NCBI GenBank assembly: GCA_003140315.1
Contig: PLJS01000049.1
Location: 1-39,562, forward strand
From: Hyphomicrobiales bacterium
Lineage (GTDB): Bacteria > Pseudomonadota > Alphaproteobacteria > Rhizobiales > Xanthobacteraceae
DNA length: 39,562 nt
Direction of reading: 5' to 3'
This document shows, in pieces, positions 34,329-39,562 of the stretch. The notes beneath the pieces are model-generated. The model made no database searches and was not told the origin of the DNA. It saw only the letters and a program-made list of their open reading frames with translations. The position numbers were made by a program, and so were the translations under genes. The first letter of the stretch is position 1, and each line of letters begins with the position of its first letter.

Positions 34329-34994
34329 ATGCGACGTCGCGAACTCATCAGGTTAGCCGTGGCCGGCGCGATCGGCATTGTCGCCGCACCCGCGGTGGTC
34401 AGGGCTCAGGTCGCTACGAAGGTTCCGAAGCGCGTTATCGCAGATCAAAGCTGCGGTATCATCATCGACGTGCAGGGATCCTTCTTGGAGCAACTGGACG
34501 GAGCTGATCGCTCCAAGATCATGAGGAACACGCAGCACTTGGCCCGCTTGCTGGGCTACTTCAAAATTCCAGTCGTCGTAACGCTTGAAAAGCCTGTCGA
34601 CCAAAAAGGCTCCTTGCCTCAAGAGGTCAAACAACACCTGGGTGCCCTCGCCACGACGTTCGAGAAGAACTTCTTCGACATGACCAGGGAGGAGCCGATC
34701 AGGAGCCACCTCGCACAGCTAGGGAAGAAACAGGCGATCGTCGCCGGCTGCGAGACCGATGTCTGTGTCCTGGAATCCTGCCTTGGCCTTCTCGGTCTTG
34801 GTTATGAGGTCTTCGTGGTCGAGAACCTCGTGTTTTCCTCGTCGCGAATTGTCGACGCGGCGATTGCAAGAATGAAGGCCGAAGGTGCGACATTCCTGAC
34901 CTACAAGAGCCTCTTCTACGAGTTGGTCGGGTCGGTGGACGCGCAAACAGCCCTCGATGCATCCGGACCGGTCGCCAAAGACCTTCCTCAATAG
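34329..34994 (+). CDS. Exported isochorismatase-family cysteine hydrolase
   Basis: This 221-residue protein starts at ATG 34329 behind AGGGGGA. The N-terminus MRRRELIRLAVAGAIGIVAA then PAVVRAQ is a signal peptide with consecutive Arg, possibly Tat-dependent. The mature part has the isochorismatase fold: IIIDVQGSF (catalytic Asp), a Lys in LEKPVDQ or nearby, and GCETDVCVLES with the nucleophile Cys. Most family members are cytoplasmic amidases, so a signal peptide is unusual. It lies 48 bases after csbD and 39 before the exporter genes. The substrate is unknown. Confidence 0.85.
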   Translation: MRRRELIRLAVAGAIGIVAAPAVVRAQVATKVPKRVIADQSCGIIIDVQGSFLEQLDGADRSKIMRNTQHLARLLGYFKIPVVVTLEKPVDQKGSLPQEVKQHLGALATTFEKNFFDMTREEPIRSHLAQLGKKQAIVAGCETDVCVLESCLGLLGLGYEVFVVENLVFSSSRIVDAAIARMKAEGATFLTYKSLFYELVGSVDAQTALDASGPVAKDLPQ

Positions 34995-35033
34995 ACGACG
35001 CGGCGTCGTCAATTTCGGACCGTCGTTACCAAC

Positions 35034-36167
35034 ATGTCGCTTGCTTACAAACTCGCATTCCGAAACCTATTCCATGACCGGCTGCGGTTGATCGCCACCG
35101 TCATCGGCATCGTCTTCTCGATCGTCCTCGTGACCATTCAGCTGGGTCTGTATGTGAGTTTCCAGAGAATGGTGACGGTCATGATCGATCATACCAAAGC
35201 CGATCTCTGGATCGTACCGCGCGGGTCGAAGTTCTTCGAGGATTCGGCTTTATTGGACGAGCACGAGCGGTTTCGTGCCCTTTCGGTTGATGGCGTTGCG
35301 GAGGCGGTCCCTGTCGTGATCGGCTTCGCATCCTGGCGCGCGCCATCCGGCGGAACCGCCCCAGTCTTTATCATCGGCTCCGATACGCGGGACGAAGGGC
35401 TCCGCCCCTGGAATCTAATTGCAGGCAGTCTTGAATCGCTCGCGGTCCCTGGCGCCGTTGCAATTGACCGGTCCTATTTTGATCGCCTCGAAGCCTCTCG
35501 GATCGGCGAACGTGCCGAAATCAGCGATCAACGAGTGGAGGTGGTAGCGATCACCAGCGGTATCCGCTCGTTCACCACGACACCCTACGTCTTCACCTCG
35601 CTCGACCGAGCGCGCAGTTTCACAGGCACCGCGGCGAACAAGGGATCGTATTTTCTCGTGCGCGTGCTGCAGGGTGCGAACGTAACAGACGTTCGCGACC
35701 GGATGCGCGCGCGCTTGACCAACGCAGAGGTTCTGACGCCCGACGAGTTTCGTCGTCGCAGCACCAATTTCTGGCTGTTTGGCACGGGCGCCGGCGCTGC
35801 TCTGTTCACCGGCGCCGTGCTGGCTATGATTGTCGGTACCGCCATTGTCGCGCAAACGCTTTATTCCAGCACAAAGGACCATCTGCACGAATTCGCAACC
35901 CTGCGCGCGATTGGATCGTCGGGCGCATACATCCACAAGGTCATCATCATTCAGGCGTTGCTGAGTGCGGCGATCGGATTTTGCATAGCCGCTGGCTTCG
36001 GTTGGCTCGTCGTCAAAATCACGGCGGACACGGCGCTGCCCGTCGTTATGACGCTGCCAATGACTGCGATCCTGCTGCTGCTCACCGTCGTGATGTGCGT
36101 TCTGTCCGCCGCTTTGGCGATTGTGAAGGTCATGCGCATCGATCCCGTGATAGTGTTCACGCGATGA
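35034..36167 (+). CDS. DevC-like ABC exporter permease (FtsX family)
   Basis: This is a 377-residue permease. The first helix (LIATVIGIVFSIVLVTIQLG) follows a short cytoplasmic start MSLAYKLAFRNLFHDRLR. A large extracytoplasmic domain (residues 45-255) follows, then three helices near the C-terminus, including LFTGAVLAMIVGTAIVAQTL. EFATLRAIGSSGAYIHKVII is the FtsX-type coupling motif. This is the layout of DevC in DevBCA exporters and of MacB permeases. The stop overlaps the ATPase start (ATGA). The cargo is unknown; glycolipid or peptide export is typical of relatives. Confidence 0.88.
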   Translation: MSLAYKLAFRNLFHDRLRLIATVIGIVFSIVLVTIQLGLYVSFQRMVTVMIDHTKADLWIVPRGSKFFEDSALLDEHERFRALSVDGVAEAVPVVIGFASWRAPSGGTAPVFIIGSDTRDEGLRPWNLIAGSLESLAVPGAVAIDRSYFDRLEASRIGERAEISDQRVEVVAITSGIRSFTTTPYVFTSLDRARSFTGTAANKGSYFLVRVLQGANVTDVRDRMRARLTNAEVLTPDEFRRRSTNFWLFGTGAGAALFTGAVLAMIVGTAIVAQTLYSSTKDHLHEFATLRAIGSSGAYIHKVIIIQALLSAAIGFCIAAGFGWLVVKITADTALPVVMTLPMTAILLLLTVVMCVLSAALAIVKVMRIDPVIVFTR

Positions 36168-36895
36168 CCGCCCCCGTGATCGAGGCCATTGACGCTGTCA
36201 TGTTCCTGGGTCGCGGTGCGAGTAGATTCGAGGCGCTCAAGAGCGTCAGCGTCGCGATCGCCGGTGGGGAACTGACGTTGCTCATGGGTCCGTCGGGAAG
36301 CGGCAAGACCACGCTTCTCTCCATGCTCGGATGCATGCTGACGCCGTCGAGCGGTACGGTGCGCGTCCGGGATCATTCCACGGCGGGTGCGAAGCCAGAG
36401 GAACTGGCCAAGCTCCGGCGCGATCATATCGGGTTCGTCTTCCAGTCCTATCATCTGTTCCCGACGCTGACGGCGATCGACAATGTCCGACTCGCCCTAG
36501 ACGTTCGCAGTGAAAACTCGGAACAGGCGAAGCAAAAGGCCAGCGACGCGCTCGCGATGGTCGGGCTTGCGCACAAGGCGAAATCCTATCCTCGCGAGTT
36601 GAGCAGCGGCCAGCAGCAACGTGTGGCTATCGCGCGCGCTGTCATTGGAAATCCATCGACGATTCTCGCAGACGAGCCGACGGCCGCGTTGGATGCCGAA
36701 AACGGACGGATCGTCATGTCGATGCTTGCGCGGATTGCCCAAGATCCGACGCGCGGCGTGTTGGTCGTTACCCACGACCCGCGCATCGTGCCGTTCGCAG
36801 ATCGGGTCGTTTACATCGAGGATGGACGCATCGTCGGCGAGGAGCGCGGCGTGGCGGACTTCAAACACGAAGCGATGCAATCCCAGGGATCATGA
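36164..36895 (+). CDS. DevA-like ABC exporter ATPase
   Basis: This is a 243-residue ATP-binding subunit starting at ATG 36164. Walker A is GPSGSGKTT near residue 43, the Q-loop is FVFQSYHLF, the signature is LSSGQQQR, Walker B is TILADEPTAALD, and the switch His is in VVTHDPR. It belongs to the LolD/MacB/DevA group that powers FtsX-type permeases. It overlaps both neighbours by four bases, so permease, ATPase and adaptor form a tight operon. Confidence 0.93.
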   Translation: MTAPVIEAIDAVMFLGRGASRFEALKSVSVAIAGGELTLLMGPSGSGKTTLLSMLGCMLTPSSGTVRVRDHSTAGAKPEELAKLRRDHIGFVFQSYHLFPTLTAIDNVRLALDVRSENSEQAKQKASDALAMVGLAHKAKSYPRELSSGQQQRVAIARAVIGNPSTILADEPTAALDAENGRIVMSMLARIAQDPTRGVLVVTHDPRIVPFADRVVYIEDGRIVGEERGVADFKHEAMQSQGS

Positions 36896-37965
36896 TCGTG
36901 GCGAGCAACAAGTCGATCTTGCTTGTGGCGCTTGGCCTGTTCGGCTTTGCCACACTGCTCGCACGACTGCCCGTGGCGACCAGCGCTCAAGAAATCAAAA
37001 AGAGCTGGCAGGCCGTAGCTCCCGGCCGGGTCGAACCCTGGTCGGGAGAAATCAGGATCGGTTCGCCGGTCGTCGGCCGGATCGGCGAAGTTCTGGTGAA
37101 AGTCAATGACAGGGTATTCGCCGGAGAGGCCCTCATCCGTATCGATGACGAAGAGGTCAGGACACGCCACGCGAAACTCGAAGCTCAACTCAAGCTGCGA
37201 AAGCGTGCGCGCCCCGCTTCTCCGCCAACCAAAGATGCTGCGCGGCGCAAGGTCGAAGATGCCACTGCCGATGCAGAACAAGCGGTCGTCGAGGGTCGAT
37301 CGGGGGTCGATCGGGCGGCTGCGGCGCGCCGGGCTGGTAGCGGTTCCGAGGACGCAGTCACTGCTGCCCTCGCCGCCTTATCAAGTGGACAGGAGCAATT
37401 GAAGCAGCGGCAAGCTGAGCTGGCCAGTTTCGAAGCCAGCGCACCGGCCACCCAGCCGACGGAGCTGGAAGAACAGTTCGCGATGGCGCGCATCGATCTG
37501 CGTGGCGCAGAAGCCGCGCTGGATAATTTGATCATTCGCGCGCCTATCGCGGGCACCATTCTGCAGCTAAATGTCCGGGTCGGCGAGTTGGCGTCACCAT
37601 CCGCGCCGCAGCCGCTTGTCATGCTCGGCGACATCTCCGCACTGCGCGTCCGGGTGGAGCTCGATGAACGCGACTTCGGCGCGATCAGGATCGGGCGGCC
37701 GGTCGTCGTGCGCTCGCCCGCATTTCCGGGCCGCAATATCGCCGGCACGGTTTCCATGATCGCTCAGATTATCCAGCCCGGACGCATCGGCGCGCGCGGA
37801 CCGCGCAATCTCACCGACATCGATGTTGCGGAAGTGATGGTCGACTTGGCTGAACCCGGCCCGCTCGCAGTCGGGATGAAGGTAAGCGTTTATTTCGGGG
37901 ATTATCCGGGACGGGACGGTATCCCTCAAACTTGGCAATATCCTTTCGTTCAAGGAGAGCCGTGA
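36892..37965 (+). CDS. DevB-like membrane fusion protein (HlyD family)
   Basis: This is a 357-residue periplasmic adaptor. The N-terminal helix ILLVALGLFGFATLLARL is an anchor or signal. VVGRIGEVLVKVNDRVFAGE is the first lipoyl half-motif. A coiled-coil hairpin spans about residues 90-200, rich in Ala, Glu and Gln. NLIIRAPIAGTILQLNVRVG is the second half-motif, followed by the beta-barrel VRVELDERDFGAIRIG. It completes a three-gene exporter. No outer-membrane channel gene is nearby. Confidence 0.9.
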   Translation: MIVASNKSILLVALGLFGFATLLARLPVATSAQEIKKSWQAVAPGRVEPWSGEIRIGSPVVGRIGEVLVKVNDRVFAGEALIRIDDEEVRTRHAKLEAQLKLRKRARPASPPTKDAARRKVEDATADAEQAVVEGRSGVDRAAAARRAGSGSEDAVTAALAALSSGQEQLKQRQAELASFEASAPATQPTELEEQFAMARIDLRGAEAALDNLIIRAPIAGTILQLNVRVGELASPSAPQPLVMLGDISALRVRVELDERDFGAIRIGRPVVVRSPAFPGRNIAGTVSMIAQIIQPGRIGARGPRNLTDIDVAEVMVDLAEPGPLAVGMKVSVYFGDYPGRDGIPQTWQYPFVQGEP

Positions 37966-37994
37966 CGGCCAGACGCTTGAGGCCCGTCCAGCAA

Positions 37995-38069
37995 ATGACC
38001 TTCGCTCAATTCGAGGCGGCTTTGCCGGACGAAAATGCATGCATTGGCCGCCTGATCGCACGGCGCTGA
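37995..38069 (+). pseudogene. Possible IS1595-type transposase N-terminal scrap
   Basis: A 24-residue frame reads MTFAQFEAALPDENACIGRL followed by IARR and a stop. It resembles the start of IS1595-family transposases, which then continue into a zinc-binding motif that is absent here. The match is short and this call is tentative. Confidence 0.35.
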
Positions 38070-38234
38070 GTGCAACAACGAGGTAGCGTCTATCCGCGGT
38101 TCGCGAAGGTTCTCGCGGATGGCGACGGCACACCGCGAGATATTGCACCTCGCGCGCCTCCTCGCCGGTATGGTCGAGGATCTGCCGTTGGAGAAGATCG
38201 ACCGCTATCTCGTGCGTGATCGAGGCGTGCCGGG

Positions 38235-38436
38235 TTTGAGCTCGATGAGCTTGCCGCGATCTATGTCAAGCGTGGTGTCGATCAGGTTCTTGCTCGGCAG
38301 GTAGCCCAGCAACTGATGGCGAAGGATGCGTTGGGCGCGCACGCACGCGATGAGCTCGAGATTTCGGAAATCGCGACGACGCGGCCGGTGCAAGCCGCTT
38401 TGATACCGGCGGCAAGCTTCTCCGTCGGCGCCGCCA
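38235..38436 (+). pseudogene. VIT/CCC1-family metal transporter fragment
   Basis: The plus strand encodes [20 protein letters not shown] then [20 protein letters not shown], and [18 protein letters not shown]. This is the cytoplasmic metal-binding segment and the following helix of VIT-family iron/manganese transporters. Both the N-terminal helices and the rest of the C-terminus are missing. Similarity stops at about 38436, where an ABC-transporter fragment begins in another frame. This is a recombination scrap. Confidence 0.7.
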
Positions 38437-38642
38437 GCTACGCTACGAACTCACGCGCGTGCAAGACAATGCCGAAAACATTGCGTTGATTGGCGGTGAC
38501 GACGATGAACGCGAGCGCCTGGACGCAACCTTGTCCGATCTGGTCCAACGTTGGTTCGGCGTGATCGTTTGGCAGGGTCGCATGATGTGGTTGAATGGCG
38601 CAAACCTGGTTCTGGCGCCCGTCGTGCCGCTCCTCCTCGGTC
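38433..38642 (+). pseudogene. SbmA/BacA- or YddA-like ABC transporter fragment
   Basis: This frame encodes [20 protein letters not shown] then DDDERERLDATLSDLVQRW and LNGANLVLAPVVPLLLG. It matches the membrane domain of ABC_membrane_2 proteins (ATPase-permease fusions related to SbmA/BacA). About 70 residues remain of a protein usually near 600. It is joined directly to the VIT fragment upstream and is lost before an IstB fragment downstream. Confidence 0.62.
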
Positions 38643-38760
38643 GTCGGACTTCATCAGGGCCCGCGGACATATACTCCGCACCAGCAGGCCGGACATATGA
38701 CCGCAGCCGACCAAATCGTTCGAAGCGTCAAAAAAAGTGCTTGCCATCGGGGGCCGTCCA

Positions 38761-39082
38761 CAACGACGACTGGGGTCCGGATCGGCTCACCGCCAATCAG
38801 CGGCGCGATCTGATGGAGATCGTCGAGGATCGTTACGGCCGGGGCTCGACACTCATCACCAGCCAGCTGCCGACCGACACGTGGCACGAAGTGATCGGCG
38901 AGCCGACCTTCGCCGACGCCATCCTCGATCGCATCGTCCACAACGCCTACAGCCTCGCCCTCGACGGCCCGTCGATGCGAAAGATCCAGGCCGCCGAGAT
39001 GGAAGCTGCGGTCCCGGTCGTGGACACGACGAGCAGCACAAGCGCGACGACACCGAAGTTGGCGAAAGGAGCCAAAAAATGA
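38761..39082 (+). pseudogene. IS21-type helper ATPase IstB, C-terminal fragment
   Basis: The frame reads DDWGPDRLTANQRRDLMEIV then EDRYGRGSTLITSQLP and DAILDRIVHNAYSL, the second half of IstB-like AAA+ proteins that assist IS21 transposition. The Walker A half is absent. The C-terminus carries a Ser/Thr-rich extension (DTTSSTSATTPKLAKGAKK) not usual in IstB. The stop overlaps the start of a 26-residue frame. Confidence 0.82.
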
Positions 39083-39159
39083 CTACCGCACTCCGCATCC
39101 CGCCCGCCCCCGTGGGTCAACAGGCACCCCCCCACGCGCGCCGCTGCGTCAGACTTTAG
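39079..39159 (+). other. Tiny frame after IstB, 26 codons
   Basis: ATG 39079 overlaps the istB stop (ATGA) and encodes a short Pro/Arg-rich peptide ending RRCVRL. An AAAGGAG site lies eight bases before the ATG. It may be a leftover of the IS21 3' end rather than a gene. Confidence 0.3.
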
Positions 39160-39247
39160 ACGGTCACTCCGCGTCGCGCGCGGGCCCCTCCTATTGACTA
39201 CGGGGACGGGCTACCGCCGTACTTGACGAAAGAGGGAAACACTGAGA

Positions 39248-39508
39248 TCAAAAACAGCATCCAACGGCGCCGTCACGCACCCGCCTCACACTGGTCGCGA
39301 TGCGCTGGAACGACTGGTCGCGATCGTCGGAATGCGCAGCCTGATCGCTCAGCGGCGCGTATTTCGCGCAATGGCACTCCGGGTATCGGCATTGCCCGCG
39401 CTTCCTGCGCTGTTTATATTTTTCAAAACAGAACGAGCAGTGCGGGCCGCCCTCCGCAATTCCAACACGTGGGCGATATCCAGTTGTGGTCCTCTCCTCT
39501 GTGCTCAC
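39248..39508 (-). CDS. Cys-rich small hypothetical protein
   Basis: This minus-strand frame of 86 residues begins at GTG 39508. Its centre holds HCSFCFEKYKQRR then QCRYPECHCAKY, giving a C-x2-C...C-x4-C-x-C spacing that could bind zinc or another metal. No family is recognised and no strong ribosome-binding site is seen. It lies between IS21 debris and the window end. Chance coding is possible. Confidence 0.4.
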   Translation of the reverse strand: MSTEERTTTGYRPRVGIAEGGPHCSFCFEKYKQRRKRGQCRYPECHCAKYAPLSDQAAHSDDRDQSFQRIATSVRRVRDGAVGCCF

Positions 39509-39562
39509 AATGTTTACAGATTGGCATACAAAGTGGGGAAGGGAAGCGGGCCAGCGGTAGGG

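Noticed and set aside
34994-35010. GACGACG-CGG-CGTCGTC inverted repeat after the isochorismatase gene
   Set aside because: Stem of seven pairs but no T-run follows, and the next gene begins 24 bases later; a terminator is not supported.
1-39562. CRISPR arrays, tRNA or rRNA genes
   Set aside because: No regularly spaced repeats and no tRNA-like or rRNA-like sequence were recognised on reading; a tRNA scan was not possible.

Overview
The window looks like GC-rich chromosome of an alphaproteobacterium of the order Hyphomicrobiales, most like the Bradyrhizobium/Rhodopseudomonas group. This rests on protein similarity recognised by eye: a haem-PAS FixL, FixJ, a FixK-type regulator, small rhizobial hypothetical proteins and Bradyrhizobium-type transposase remnants. 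No rRNA, tRNA or CRISPR array was seen.

Layout. (1) 1-5.1 kb: the tail of an insertion-sequence transposase, then a sugar-type ABC importer (two permeases and a solute-binding protein) with an alpha/beta hydrolase and a short-chain dehydrogenase. No ATPase gene is present, and the binding protein and dehydrogenase are both broken. (2) 5.1-7.4 kb: a scrap zone with pieces of an ImmA/IrrE peptidase, an OpgC-like membrane protein and a type ISP restriction enzyme around an intact EcsC gene and a small HTH gene. (3) 7.4-29.8 kb: a dense block of stress and low-oxygen genes: macA-macB-adh, CBS-BON protein, universal stress protein, nitroreductase, EamA permease, MgtA-type P-ATPase, PHA synthase, a second PhaC-like hydrolase, fixK, fixL, fixJ, a lone receiver protein, and a (MaoC-Pta)-ackA-P-type H+-ATPase operon. 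(4) 29.8-30.6 kb: IS3 and TPR debris. (5) 30.6-34.3 kb: DoxX, several very small membrane or secreted proteins, a Spy/LTXXQ-like protein, a second Crp/Fnr regulator and CsbD. (6) 34.3-38 kb: an exported isochorismatase-fold protein and a DevC-DevA-DevB-like exporter. (7) 38-39.6 kb: a second scrap zone with VIT, ABC-transporter and IstB fragments.

The main result is a set of eight FixK/FNR-type palindromes, TTG(A/C)-N6-TCAA, all between genes and nearly all 55-97 bp upstream of a start codon. They sit before macA, the CBS-BON gene, phaC/mgtA, the PhaC-like hydrolase, the receiver gene, the pta operon, the Spy-like gene and csbD. The window also encodes the likely controllers: FixL keeps the haem-ligand His and both haem-pocket Arg, FixJ keeps its Asp, and the FixK-like protein carries the ExxSR recognition helix that reads TTGA half-sites. 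The inferred picture is a self-contained oxygen-sensing island. Falling oxygen would act through FixL-FixJ-FixK to switch on carbon storage as PHA, substrate-level ATP formation by Pta/AckA, ion and proton pumping, envelope export and stress proteins, without nitrogen-fixation or cbb3 oxidase genes in view.
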